Positions 28,521-36,364 of a stretch of DNA of 64,000 nt are shown in pieces. The DNA lies in contig NZ_CM000955.1 in NCBI RefSeq assembly GCF_000159695.1, positions 1,652,524 to 1,716,523 of the forward strand, read 5' to 3'. The stretch is from Finegoldia magna ATCC 53516 (GTDB taxonomy: Bacteria; Bacillota; Clostridia; Tissierellales; Peptoniphilaceae). The position numbers and the translations under genes are program-made. The notes beneath the pieces were generated by a model. That model did no database searches. It was not told where the DNA came from and worked only from the letters and a program-made list of their open reading frames with translations. Every line of letters starts with the position of its first letter. Within the stretch, counting starts at the first letter, position 1.

Positions 28521-29144
28521 TTAAATCCTTAATATCAGTTTCTTAAATAATACTTCTAGTCCCAATGAATAAAGCGCTATGGACATAGGCTTTCCTAATA
28601 TAATTATCCAGAAATACTTTTTGAATTTCATTTTTGTTGTTCCCGCAATGTAGCATAACATATCATCTGGCGCAATCGGAAAAAATATCAAAGCCGCAAA
28701 TACATTGTCAAACCTATTCTTTTTGGTAAGAATTTTGATGTATTTGTTATATGCTTTTTCTCCAAAAATCGCAACTATCAACGGAGTACCGTATTTTCTG
28801 CCAATAAAAAACACAATTATTGAACCTATACAAATACTTACATAGTTGTAGACAAATCCCATCCAAGATCCAAATAAAATTACTCCACCCAGGCAAGTAA
28901 TTCCACCGGGGATTATCGGGATAATTACTTGCATTATCTGAAATAAAATGAATATCAGAGCAGCTGATTTGCCAAACTGATTCATGAAATCTTGAAACTT
29001 ATCGATATCTTTAAGTATTCCAGTTTTCCATGCATAAATCATAACGCAAATACTTACTAATATTCCAATTGCATTTAGCACATGGATAATAATTTGAAAT
29101 TTTCTGTTGTCAGCTTCAAGTATTTTATTTAACAGATTTTGCAT
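28521..29144 (-). CDS. TVP38/TMEM64 (VTT/SNARE-associated) membrane protein
   Basis: About 207 residues with five or six hydrophobic segments. The VTT-domain signature is visible: FILFQIMQVIIPIIPGGITC (about 67-86; the proline-rich re-entrant loop), GFVYNYVSICIGSIIVFFIGRKYG (about 104-127) and FFPIAPDDMLCYIAGTTKM (about 155-173). Relatives (DedA, TVP38) are thought to move or scramble lipids or lipid carriers. It overlaps the end of the upstream glycosyltransferase gene by 20 bases and lies 6 bases before the next one. That supports transport or recycling of a lipid-linked intermediate used by the two enzymes. I chose the ATG at 29142-29144 over the earlier TTG. Confidence 0.82.
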   Translation of the reverse strand: MQNLLNKILEADNRKFQIIIHVLNAIGILVSICVMIYAWKTGILKDIDKFQDFMNQFGKSAALIFILFQIMQVIIPIIPGGITCLGGVILFGSWMGFVYNYVSICIGSIIVFFIGRKYGTPLIVAIFGEKAYNKYIKILTKKNRFDNVFAALIFFPIAPDDMLCYIAGTTKMKFKKYFWIIILGKPMSIALYSLGLEVLFKKLILRI

Positions 29145-30279
29145 GATCTTCAATTACCTTTTTATATATCTGTTCAATTTTATTTGCAAATGAATCTTCT
29201 GTATAGTTTGCATCTACTAATTGTTTGCAATTTTTACCCATTTCATCTCTAAGTTTTTCATTGTCCAAAATTTGATTTATATATTCGATAAATTCTTCTT
29301 CAGTATCGTAACCATAACCTGTTTTACCATCAATCAAAACACCATCTAAGCAGTCATCATGTCGGCAAATAATTGGTGTTGAACATGCCATTGATTCAAT
29401 AAATGTCAGTCCTTGAGTTTCAGATGTCGAAGCTGATACGAATACATCTGATTGTGAGTAGAAGTTTCCTACTTTTGAAGAATCAATCATTCCTGTAAAT
29501 ATCAATCTATCTCTTATTTTTGAATTTGAGCAAATGTCTTTTAATTCTGAAAGAAATGGTCCTGCACCTGCAATAATAAACACAATATCATCTCTATCAA
29601 TGTTTTCAAGATACTGAAGAATTTCGGTGATATTTTTTTCTTTACCAATTCTTCCAAGAAATAATACTATATGCTTATCTTCAGGAATTTTATAGCCACT
29701 TCGTATATCAAAATCGTCACATTCAGATAACTTTTTAACATTAATTCCAGTTGGTGCTACATATATATCTTCATGTATATTGTATTCTGTTAGCAAATTA
29801 TATATTTTATTAGTTGGAACTACTACACCGTCAGTCATTTTTATAATTTGTTTCGTAAATTGTTTTGCAAGTTCCTTGCCAATTTTTTTATTTAAAGAAA
29901 AATAATGCGTGTAATCTTCATAAACAGTGTGGTACGTATGCAACAGAGGAATATCCAGATCCTTCGCAATTTTTTTTGCTTGGATAAACATAGTGAATTC
30001 TGTTTGTGAATGAACTATATCTGGATTCCAATCCATTATATCTTCGTAAAATCTATTATAAAATAACTTATTCATTCTGGCGTCCGGATAGAATTTTCCA
30101 GCTCCTAAAGAACCCATATAATAAATGTCGTCTTCTTGTTTTGAATTAAAACTATCTGAAAAAGTTAAAATCCTAACATCGTGTCCCAATCTATCTAAAG
30201 CTTTTTTTAAAGATTCAATAGATGTTACAACTCCATTTATTGTCGGTCTGTATGTATCTGTAGTTATTAATATTTTCAT
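29125..30279 (-). CDS. GT4-family glycosyltransferase (likely diacylglycerol or lipid glycosyltransferase)
   Basis: A 384-residue GT-B enzyme starting MKILITTDTYRPTINGVVTS, the N-terminus typical of the diacylglycerol/PI glycosyltransferase branch of GT4 (acceptor-binding glycine loop). LLHTYHTVYEDYTHY (about 115-129) also matches the lipid glycosyltransferases LafA/alMGS. The donor site has VLFLGRIGKEKNITEIL (about 210-226) and the EX7E motif SASTSETQGLTFIESMACST (about 283-302). AAGGTGTTTT precedes the ATG. It heads the three-gene cassette. A first sugar addition to diacylglycerol, with the third gene adding another, is my inference. Confidence 0.82.
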   Translation of the reverse strand: MKILITTDTYRPTINGVVTSIESLKKALDRLGHDVRILTFSDSFNSKQEDDIYYMGSLGAGKFYPDARMNKLFYNRFYEDIMDWNPDIVHSQTEFTMFIQAKKIAKDLDIPLLHTYHTVYEDYTHYFSLNKKIGKELAKQFTKQIIKMTDGVVVPTNKIYNLLTEYNIHEDIYVAPTGINVKKLSECDDFDIRSGYKIPEDKHIVLFLGRIGKEKNITEILQYLENIDRDDIVFIIAGAGPFLSELKDICSNSKIRDRLIFTGMIDSSKVGNFYSQSDVFVSASTSETQGLTFIESMACSTPIICRHDDCLDGVLIDGKTGYGYDTEEEFIEYINQILDNEKLRDEMGKNCKQLVDANYTEDSFANKIEQIYKKVIEDHAKSVK

Positions 30280-30356
30280 AAAACACCTTCCACCTAAAAT
30301 TATAACATAAATGAAAGGTGTGTATTTGTTACAATATTATTACATTATATGCAAAT

Positions 30357-30382
30357 AAAAAAAGGAATTAATTACTAATTCC
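30357..30382 (-). terminator. Terminator after the hemerythrin gene
   Basis: GGAATTA / TAATTCC stem followed on the minus strand by seven T residues, ten bases past the stop. Confidence 0.85.
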
Positions 30383-30391
30383 TCTCTTACA

Positions 30392-30937
30392 TTACATATT
30401 AAATAATTTTTCAATTTTCTCCATCAAAATATTGTGAACTTCTTTATTTTCTTCTAAAAATTTTATAGTTTCATCTTCAACTTCTTTTAATCTCTCATCC
30501 GATAAATTTTTTTTTCCATATGGATACACCACTGTATTTTCTTTTTCAATGTGTTTCTGTAAATGTCTTCTGTATCCCATTAGATTTCCGATTACTTCAA
30601 CAAAATTTTCATCTGATCTGTCTTTTTCATATTCTTTTATACTTTGACCCAAATCAAAAATAATTCCTCTTGCTATTTCGTGTTCAACTAACATACCATT
30701 TAAAACCATAACTTCACCAATTCTACCCAAATCTTCTTGCATCTTCTTAAACAAAATCTCTTCTTCTTTTCTGTGGTGAAATTTATCTGCGTATTCTTTC
30801 AAAATATAGATCAATAATTCTACAAATTCAACATTTATATTTTTGTTATTGATAAATTCAATGGACTTTTCTTTCATTAAATCTATTATTTTACTTATAT
30901 TTTCGTGTTCTTTTTCTAAAACTAAGATACTATCCAT
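30392..30937 (-). CDS. Hemerythrin HHE-domain protein
   Basis: A 181-residue four-helix protein with the ligands for a non-heme diiron centre: EKEHENISKI (H, about residue 8), the HHRKEEE segment (about 61-67), VEHEIARGIIFDLG (about 91-104), and RRHLQKHIEKENTVVYP (about 127-143). Such proteins sense or scavenge O2 or NO and repair Fe-S centres (YtfE/ScdA relatives). It lacks the N-terminal ScdA domain. The start is the ATG at 30935-30937 after AAGGAG. It is monocistronic, with a terminator and a promoter carrying a Crp/Fnr-like palindrome, and lies just downstream of rex; redox or nitrosative stress is a consistent theme. Confidence 0.88.
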   Translation of the reverse strand: MDSILVLEKEHENISKIIDLMKEKSIEFINNKNINVEFVELLIYILKEYADKFHHRKEEEILFKKMQEDLGRIGEVMVLNGMLVEHEIARGIIFDLGQSIKEYEKDRSDENFVEVIGNLMGYRRHLQKHIEKENTVVYPYGKKNLSDERLKEVEDETIKFLEENKEVHNILMEKIEKLFNM

Positions 30938-30960
30938 ATTATCACTCCTTTTATACAACA

Positions 30961-31004
30961 ATTATAATATAAAAACGCAAAAAAAATTGTAACATTCGTT
31001 ACAA
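30961..31004 (-). promoter_or_regulatory. Hemerythrin promoter with Crp/Fnr-type palindrome
   Basis: TATAAT at 30961-30966 has no good -35 (CAATTT at 17 bases). Instead the perfect palindrome TTGTAACATTCGTTACAA (30987-31004; 7-bp arms, 4-bp centre) is centred 41.5 bases before the start predicted from the -10. This is the classic class II position for a Crp/Fnr activator. A degenerate Rex site is the alternative, but the arms differ from TTGTTAA. Confidence 0.7.
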
Positions 31005-31005
31005 T

Positions 31006-31029
31006 AAAAAACGGCGTTATAAAACGCCG
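31006..31029 (-). terminator. Terminator after rex
   Basis: CGGCGTT / AACGCCG stem (about 31012-31029) followed by TTTTTT on the minus strand, directly past the rex stop. Confidence 0.9.
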
Positions 31030-31036
31030 AATATAA

Positions 31037-31684
31037 TTAATTTTTAGTTCCTGGATAATCTGCCAAATTATTCATGTAATATGTTAATGTGTACAAACTT
31101 TCATCAAGATGTACATTTTCTAATACAACATTCTTTGGTAATTTCAGATCCAATGAAGCAAAATTCCAAATACCTTTTATGCCACCATCAACTAGCTTAT
31201 CACAAACATCTTGAGCTACATCTGTAGGTAGGGCAATAACAGCTATTTCTGGTTTCTTTTCTTTTAGATACTCTTCAATTTTATCGATATCTTTGATTTC
31301 ATAATCTGAAATTTTGGTACCTACTTTTTTACCATGGTCAAATACATCAACAATATTAAAACCTGAAGATTTAAATCCTTTATAATTCATTATGGCTTTT
31401 CCAATATTTCCACAACCTAAAATGATTGCCTTATAAGATTTGTTTATTCCCATAATTTTTTCAATTTCTGATTTCAATTCTTCGACATTGTATCCGTATC
31501 CTTGTTGACCAAAACCACCGAAATGATTTAAATCTTGTCTAATTTGAGAAGCAGTTAAACCTGTAATGCTGCTCAATTCTTGACTTGATACTCTTATTAT
31601 TCCCTTTTGCTCGATCATTCCTAAATATCTGTAGTATTTTGGAAGTCTCTTAACAACAGCTAATGATACTCTTGCCCTTGCCAT
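31037..31684 (-). CDS. rex: Redox-sensing repressor Rex
   Basis: Rex senses the NADH/NAD+ ratio and represses fermentation and electron-transfer genes when NADH is low. The 215-residue protein has an N-terminal winged helix (about 8-75, VSSQELSSITGLTASQIRQD and FGGFGQQGYGYNV) and a Rossmann domain with AIILGCGNIGKAIMNY (about 85-100) and VFDHGKKVG. A C-terminal domain-swap helix ends the protein. The promoter (TTGAAA at 31738-31743, TATAAT at 31715-31720, 17 apart) and a downstream terminator make it a single-gene unit. I see no clear Rex operator at its own promoter. Confidence 0.96.
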   Translation of the reverse strand: MARARVSLAVVKRLPKYYRYLGMIEQKGIIRVSSQELSSITGLTASQIRQDLNHFGGFGQQGYGYNVEELKSEIEKIMGINKSYKAIILGCGNIGKAIMNYKGFKSSGFNIVDVFDHGKKVGTKISDYEIKDIDKIEEYLKEKKPEIAVIALPTDVAQDVCDKLVDGGIKGIWNFASLDLKLPKNVVLENVHLDESLYTLTYYMNNLADYPGTKN

Positions 31685-31714
31685 ATTATCACTCCATTCA
31701 TTGTTATTAATATA

Positions 31715-31743
31715 ATTATATCAAAAAAATATTTTAATTTCAA
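31715..31743 (-). promoter_or_regulatory. rex promoter
   Basis: TTGAAA and TATAAT with a 17-base spacer; GGAGTGATAAT and the start codon follow. Confidence 0.8.
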
Positions 31744-31769
31744 TAATTCTGCAATTAATTTGAATAGCA

Positions 31770-31800
31770 AAAAATCAAGCAGACTTAGCTGCTTGATTTT
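31770..31800 (-). terminator. Terminator after cstA
   Basis: ATCAAGCAG / CTGCTTGAT stem with A-run and T-run on both sides; probably bidirectional. Confidence 0.9.
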
Positions 31801-31805
31801 TTTAA

Positions 31806-33272
31806 TTATCCTATTAATTCAGATTTAGTTTGCCCAATTTTACCTTTTTTAATAACAAATACTGTAAATAAAACTACGAATATGAAACCTACAATATAAC
31901 TTGCTAGGTATCCATCCATTCCTAATCTTTTGTCAAGTGAAAATCCCAAATCAGCATGTGCAATATAGCTTGAAACTATAAATGCATAAAACATCCCTGG
32001 TATCATTGTTATAAAGTAATTTTTCTTATTGATATATAAATATACTGTAATCAACATTAAAGCAAATACAGCAACCAATTGATTAGTAAAACCGAAGTAT
32101 CTCCATAATAAGTTAAATCCATTTCCATTTGTCTTGGCAAAATAAAGAATCGCGATAGCAAAAACATAAATTAGTAAGCTTAACAAAATTCTATTTTTAA
32201 CAGATTTTTGACTTATATTGAATTGTTCACCTATCATTAAACGAAGCGATCTAAATGCAGTATCTCCACTTGTAATTGGTAATACAATTACTCCAATAAT
32301 AGCGAACAAGCCACCAATTTTGCCCATAAAAGTTTTAGAAATTATACCAACCATCAAAGTAGCATTAGTATCCAATGCTGTACCTCTATTGAAAAGTACC
32401 ATAGCACCAGATGCCCAACACATAGCAATAAGTCCTTCTGCAATCATCATATTGTAGAATGTTGATCTTCCTTCATGCTCATTTTTTACAGTTCTAGAAA
32501 TAAGTGTAATTTGTGATCCATGAAATCCTGAAAGAATTCCACAAGCAACCGTGATGAAAAATACAGGAATAAAGCTTTGGCCCAAAGGATGCTTACTTAA
32601 TAAAACTCCTTCAGTAATATTGTGTAAATTAGCTCCACCATCTAAGAAAACTCCACCTAATACACCAATAGCACTGACTATTAAAATAGCACCGAAAATA
32701 GGATAAACTCTTCCTATTATCTTATCAATCGGAAAAAGTGTAGCTAATAGATAATAAATCAAAATAATTCCATATACAATCCAAATTATTCCGCCGTTGA
32801 CATCCATATGCAAAATGTCATTAACAATTAAATCTCCCGGCGTATAAATAAATACTACACCAACTAAAAGCATTAATATCCAAATAATAATATTATAAAC
32901 TTTATTAGTAGTTTTTCCCATATACTTTCTTATCATTTTTGGAACTTGAGCCCCTTCATTTCTCATAGACATCATTCCTATGAAATAATCATGAGTTGCC
33001 CCAGCTAAAACACATCCAATTGGAATAGTTAGAAATGCTATAGGTCCAAATAAAATACCTTGAATAGGTCCTAAAATTGGGCCAGTTCCTGCGATATTTA
33101 GAAGTTCAATGAGTTGATTCTTCCATTTTTTCATTTCGACAAAGTCTACACCATCAGCCAGTGATGTTGCAGGTGTTATTCTATCGTCTGGTTGGAATAC
33201 TTTTTCGCAGTATTTTCCGTAAAAATATCCACCTACGAATAAAATTAATATACCGATTATAAATAAAATCAT
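31806..33272 (-). CDS. CstA-family peptide/pyruvate transporter (carbon starvation protein)
   Basis: A 488-residue polytopic membrane protein with about 13 helices, belonging to the CstA family (Pfam CstA). CstA and its paralogue BtsT are linked to peptide and pyruvate uptake during starvation. Family markers are DGVDFVEMKKWK and GTGPILGPIQGILFGPIAF (about 56-74), GFHGSQITLISRT (about 255-267) and ITSGDTAFRSLRL (about 334-346). GGGGGAAAT precedes the ATG. It has its own promoter and terminator. Import of peptides or pyruvate suits a peptide-fermenting anaerobe; substrate is inferred only. Confidence 0.9.
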   Translation of the reverse strand: MILFIIGILILFVGGYFYGKYCEKVFQPDDRITPATSLADGVDFVEMKKWKNQLIELLNIAGTGPILGPIQGILFGPIAFLTIPIGCVLAGATHDYFIGMMSMRNEGAQVPKMIRKYMGKTTNKVYNIIIWILMLLVGVVFIYTPGDLIVNDILHMDVNGGIIWIVYGIILIYYLLATLFPIDKIIGRVYPIFGAILIVSAIGVLGGVFLDGGANLHNITEGVLLSKHPLGQSFIPVFFITVACGILSGFHGSQITLISRTVKNEHEGRSTFYNMMIAEGLIAMCWASGAMVLFNRGTALDTNATLMVGIISKTFMGKIGGLFAIIGVIVLPITSGDTAFRSLRLMIGEQFNISQKSVKNRILLSLLIYVFAIAILYFAKTNGNGFNLLWRYFGFTNQLVAVFALMLITVYLYINKKNYFITMIPGMFYAFIVSSYIAHADLGFSLDKRLGMDGYLASYIVGFIFVVLFTVFVIKKGKIGQTKSELIG

Positions 33273-33305
33273 ATTTCCCCCTAATTAAAAATTTACTATG
33301 ATATT

Positions 33306-33334
33306 ATAATAATATAAAGTCTATTAAATTTCAA
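33306..33334 (-). promoter_or_regulatory. cstA promoter
   Basis: TTGAAA (33329-33334), 17-base spacer, TATTAT (33306-33311). No leader structure or obvious operator is seen in the 34 bases before the start codon. Confidence 0.7.
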
Positions 33335-33423
33335 AGAAAAATTTTAATTGAAACTTACTCATCACATTTTTATCTTATTTTTTAAGTGATAATTTCAAGT
33401 TTTCATTTATTGTATTTTTAAAT

Positions 33424-33454
33424 AAAAAACAACGACTTAAAAATCGTTGTTTTT
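33424..33454 (-). terminator. Terminator of the folate operon
   Basis: AAAACAACGA / TCGTTGTTTT stem just after the folBK stop, followed by a T-run on the minus strand. Confidence 0.88.
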
Positions 33455-33464
33455 AAAAAATTTT

Positions 33465-34283
33465 CTATTTGTTTTCTAATTCATTTAGCAATTGTTCGAG
33501 TGTTTTATTTAAGACAGGATGCACAAAAAATTGTGCAAAATCATTTAATGGTTGCAATACGAACTTTCTATCTTGAACATAAGGATGAGGAACTTTCAAA
33601 TCATCAGTATATATTATTTCGTTATCACAAAATAAGATGTCAATATCTATAGTTCTAGGTCCCCATTTTTCGTGTCTTTCTCTACCAAGATCTAACTCAA
33701 TTTGTTGAGTTATTTTCAGCAAATCTTCAGGCTCTTCGTATGATTCTATTTCAACGGCACAATTGAGAAAATCTTCCTGATCAGTTTTCCCCCAAGCTTT
33801 TGTAGTGTACATTTCAGACACGTTTTTTAATTCAATACTATTTGTGTTTTTCAATCTATCAATAGCAGAATTAACATATTCTTGTTTATCTCCAATGTTG
33901 GATCCTATTCCCAAAAAATATCTTCTTTTTTTTCTGTTAATTGTTACTTTAACGGTATCAAGTGGCAGATTAATTGGAGCCCATGGTTTTTTAATTTCTA
34001 CAGTAAGCTCTTGTACAATTTTGTATTTTTTTAATATGAACTCAACTAATTTATAAGCTACTGTTTCTATTAAATCTATTGATTCTGAACGAAAATAATC
34101 GTAAATTTCTTTACTTAAAACTCCATAGTGAATTGAATCTTCCAAATTATTGGAGGTTGCGCCTTTTTTCATATTGTATCCCATCTTCAAAGTAACCAAA
34201 AATTTTTGTCCCAATTCTTTTTCAGATTGAAATACTCCATGGTTAGCGTATATTTCTAAATCTTTTACTAAAAGGTAGTCCAT
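33465..34283 (-). CDS. folBK: FolB-FolK fusion: dihydroneopterin aldolase / HPPK
   Basis: A 272-residue bifunctional folate enzyme. Residues ~1-118 are dihydroneopterin aldolase: MDYLLVKDLEIYANHGVFQSE, with the catalytic Glu of the HGV-x2-E motif and a lysine in VEIKKPWAPI. Residues ~124-272 are 6-hydroxymethyl-dihydropterin pyrophosphokinase: YFLGIGSNIGDKQEYV, then GPRTIDIDILF (the HPPK signature) and VPHPYVQDRKFVLQPL. FolB releases glycolaldehyde to give HMDP and FolK pyrophosphorylates it for FolP. Fusion of these adjacent steps is known in several Firmicutes. It is the last gene of the operon and abuts folP. Confidence 0.95.
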   Translation of the reverse strand: MDYLLVKDLEIYANHGVFQSEKELGQKFLVTLKMGYNMKKGATSNNLEDSIHYGVLSKEIYDYFRSESIDLIETVAYKLVEFILKKYKIVQELTVEIKKPWAPINLPLDTVKVTINRKKRRYFLGIGSNIGDKQEYVNSAIDRLKNTNSIELKNVSEMYTTKAWGKTDQEDFLNCAVEIESYEEPEDLLKITQQIELDLGRERHEKWGPRTIDIDILFCDNEIIYTDDLKVPHPYVQDRKFVLQPLNDFAQFFVHPVLNKTLEQLLNELENK

Positions 34284-35098
34284 TATTTTCCTTCTCTTTT
34301 TATAGCCAAAGCCATTCTCATAGCGTCATAACTTTCTTTTACATTGTGAACTCTGAAAATTGAACATCCATTCATTACACCAATAGCAGTTGTTATTGCT
34401 GTTCCAAAGTCTCTTTCAGTAGCTACATCTATTCCCATAGCTTTTCCGATAAATCTCTTTCTACTTGTTCCCAATAATACAGGATATCCCAAATCGACAA
34501 ATTCTTTTATTCTGTTTACTACAGTTAAATCTTTTTCGTAATCTAGCGCAAATCCAACTCCCGGATCCAAAATAATTAATTCTTCTTTTATTCCAGCTTT
34601 TTTTGCTAATTCAACTGATTCTAATGTTTCTCTGTTTAAATCCTTCATTAAGTCATTATAATGATTGTTGTCTTTATTATGCATTAATATTACTGGTATA
34701 TCTAATTTCTTAGCAGTTTGTGCCATCTCTGGATCTGATTTTAATCCCCAAACATCGTTTAAAATATCTGCTCCTTCTTTAACAACTTCTCTCAAAGTAT
34801 TAGCTTTGTATGTGTCTAAAGAAATTGGAATATCAAAGTTTTCTCTTATTTTTCTAATAATTGGAATAACTCTTTCAAGTTCTTGCTCAGATGACAAAGG
34901 AGTAAAGCCTGGTCTTGTGGATTCAGCCCCAATATCAATGATACTAGCTCCTTCGTTTATCATATCTTCAACGTGTTTAACTGCTCTGTCAACATCATTC
35001 CATTTCCCACCATCTGAAAAAGAATCTGGTGTGACATTCAAAATTCCCATTATATATGCATCGTTTTTAAAATCAAATTCTTTGTTTCTAATTAACAT
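34283..35098 (-). CDS. folP: Dihydropteroate synthase
   Basis: FolP condenses HMDP-pyrophosphate with p-aminobenzoate, giving dihydropteroate; it is the sulfonamide target. The 271-residue TIM barrel has the two signatures IMGILNVTPDSFSDGG (about 14-29) and GASIIDIGAESTRPG (about 47-61), plus LDPGVGFALDYEKD and the pterin lysine in LLGTSRKRFIG. The start is the ATG at 35096-35098 with AAAGGA upstream. An in-frame TTG five codons earlier lies inside that ribosome-binding site and is unlikely. It follows the HD protein closely and shares its last base with the folBK start. Confidence 0.96.
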   Translation of the reverse strand: MLIRNKEFDFKNDAYIMGILNVTPDSFSDGGKWNDVDRAVKHVEDMINEGASIIDIGAESTRPGFTPLSSEQELERVIPIIRKIRENFDIPISLDTYKANTLREVVKEGADILNDVWGLKSDPEMAQTAKKLDIPVILMHNKDNNHYNDLMKDLNRETLESVELAKKAGIKEELIILDPGVGFALDYEKDLTVVNRIKEFVDLGYPVLLGTSRKRFIGKAMGIDVATERDFGTAITTAIGVMNGCSIFRVHNVKESYDAMRMALAIKREGK

Positions 35099-35109
35099 TT
35101 TGTATCCTT

Positions 35110-35589
35110 TCAATAAATAATTGTTTTATTTTTCTTTTCTTCTGGCCAATTACAAATACTTCTAGCGGGACATCTAAAGCACATCCTCGACAGCTTATCT
35201 GCTTTGTAAAAAATCTCTATAAATCTATCGTCATTTTCTTCATTAGTTCTATGATATTTAATAGCACTAATTATTCGTTGCTTGGACTCATCATCAAAAT
35301 CCAAATCCTTCAAAATTTCTTGAGCAATTTCTTGTGATAATATACTGTGATTAATCCCAGTATCCACTTCGTCAGCTCTTCCCAAATCATGTAAAAGCGC
35401 TGTAACATATATTAAATCCTTATCAATATTCAGATTCTCTTCTAAATTAATAATATAGCAAATTCTAGCTACATCCATTAGATGAGAGAAATCGTGTTTA
35501 CAAAAAACACGAGTTTTCTCATCATCTTCAATTTTATTTATTTTTTCATTAAATAAATTGTGATTAAGGACAATGTCAGTATTTTTCAT
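35110..35589 (-). CDS. HD-domain phosphohydrolase in the folate operon
   Basis: A 159-residue HD-domain protein. Metal-binding residues are in FSHLMDVARICYII (H), ALLHDLGRADE (HD, about 66-76) and, near residue 128, YKADKLSRMC (D). It ends with a short cysteine cluster, CFRCPARSIC (C-x2-C-x5-C), not part of a standard HD domain and possibly a zinc knuckle. HD proteins hydrolyse phosphate esters. Position between folE and folP, with one-base coupling to folE, suggests it may remove phosphates from dihydroneopterin triphosphate, a step with no dedicated gene in this operon. That role is inference. Confidence 0.8.
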   Translation of the reverse strand: MKNTDIVLNHNLFNEKINKIEDDEKTRVFCKHDFSHLMDVARICYIINLEENLNIDKDLIYVTALLHDLGRADEVDTGINHSILSQEIAQEILKDLDFDDESKQRIISAIKYHRTNEENDDRFIEIFYKADKLSRMCFRCPARSICNWPEEKKNKTIIY

Positions 35590-36143
35590 TATAATCCCAT
35601 TAATCTGTAAGCTTCGTTTTTCAAATCCAAATCTTCTTCAAAAGCTCCTCTTGCTACAGAAGTCATTGTTGAAGTACCTGGTTTTTTAACGCCTCTCATA
35701 TTCATACACATGTGTTCAGCTTCAATAGTTACTAAACATCCTTTGCAATTTAAATATTCCATTAATGCATCAGCTATTTCAATGTTTAAACGTTCTTGTA
35801 ATTGTGGTTTTTTTGAATACACATCAACAGTTCTAGCTAATTTTGATAAACCAGCAACTCTTTTATCAGGAATATAAGCAATATTAACCTTTCCCCAAAA
35901 TGGTAGTAAGTGATGTTCGCACATTGAATAAAAAGGAATGTCCTTTTCTATTACCATATTGTCATCAACTATCTCAAAAGATTTCGACAAATGCACTTTC
36001 GCATCTTGATTTAATCCACTGAAAATTTCTTCGTACATTCTAGCTACTCTTTGAGGTGTTTCCAATAATCCTTCTCTGTTTGGATCTTCACCAATAGCTT
36101 CTATTATCATTGACACTGCTTGTTCAATTTTTTCTTTATCCAT
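35589..36143 (-). CDS. folE: GTP cyclohydrolase I (FolE type IA)
   Basis: FolE opens the GTP ring to give dihydroneopterin triphosphate, the entry step of folate synthesis. The 184-residue protein has the zinc and active-site motifs [19 protein letters not shown] (about 70-88; zinc Cys and the two His), [20 protein letters not shown] (about 95-114) and [17 protein letters not shown] (third zinc Cys, about 141). The start is the ATG at 36141-36143, with GAGAGGG upstream; an earlier frame extension lies in the leader. It heads the folate operon behind a THF riboswitch and shares its stop with the HD gene start. Confidence 0.97.
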   Translation of the reverse strand: MDKEKIEQAVSMIIEAIGEDPNREGLLETPQRVARMYEEIFSGLNQDAKVHLSKSFEIVDDNMVIEKDIPFYSMCEHHLLPFWGKVNIAYIPDKRVAGLSKLARTVDVYSKKPQLQERLNIEIADALMEYLNCKGCLVTIEAEHMCMNMRGVKKPGTSTMTSVARGAFEEDLDLKNEAYRLMGL

Positions 36144-36160
36144 TAAAATCCCTCTCATTT

Positions 36161-36191
36161 ATAAAAAATATAAGAGCACCCGAGAGTGCTC
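36161..36191 (-). terminator. Second hairpin of the folE leader
   Basis: GAGCAC / GTGCTC stem (36174-36179, 36186-36191), followed on the minus strand by TTATATTTTTT. It is short and weaker than the first terminator but has a T-rich tail. Confidence 0.6.
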
Positions 36192-36193
36192 CA

Positions 36194-36230
36194 CAAAAAA
36201 AGCATTATCCTCTGTTTCAAAGATAATGCT
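36194..36230 (-). terminator. First intrinsic terminator of the folE leader
   Basis: AGCATTATC / GATAATGCT stem (36201-36209, 36222-36230), followed by seven T on the minus strand. It lies directly after the riboswitch aptamer and before folE, as expected for the expression platform. Confidence 0.88.
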
Positions 36231-36247
36231 CCCACTAATTCATATTA

Positions 36248-36334
36248 TCAGCGGAAGCGGCATTGATATCGCAATAATTTCGTTAATGGGCAACTCCCTA
36301 TCCCATTACACTAAACGCATCAACCCTACTCTGT
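36248..36334 (-). promoter_or_regulatory. Tetrahydrofolate (THF) riboswitch upstream of folE
   Basis: Read on the minus strand, conserved THF-aptamer elements appear in order: AGAGTAG (36326-36332), GCGTTTAGTG, a GGGATAGGGAGTTGCCC segment, TTAACGAAA, GCG, and the closing CCGCTTCCGCT near 36250. They match the folate-sensing aptamer found before folT and folE in Firmicutes. An extended -10 promoter (TGGTATAAT, hexamer 36342-36347) lies upstream. Folate excess should promote termination. A covariance search would confirm boundaries. Confidence 0.88.
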
Positions 36335-36364
36335 AATTATTATTATACCACACTTATGTGTTTT

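Noticed and set aside
30987-31004. Palindrome as a Rex operator, because rex is adjacent
   Set aside because: It has the right 18-bp length, but the arms TTGTAAC do not match the clostridial TTGTTAA consensus, and the -41.5 position fits an activator better than the Rex repressor. Not fully excluded.
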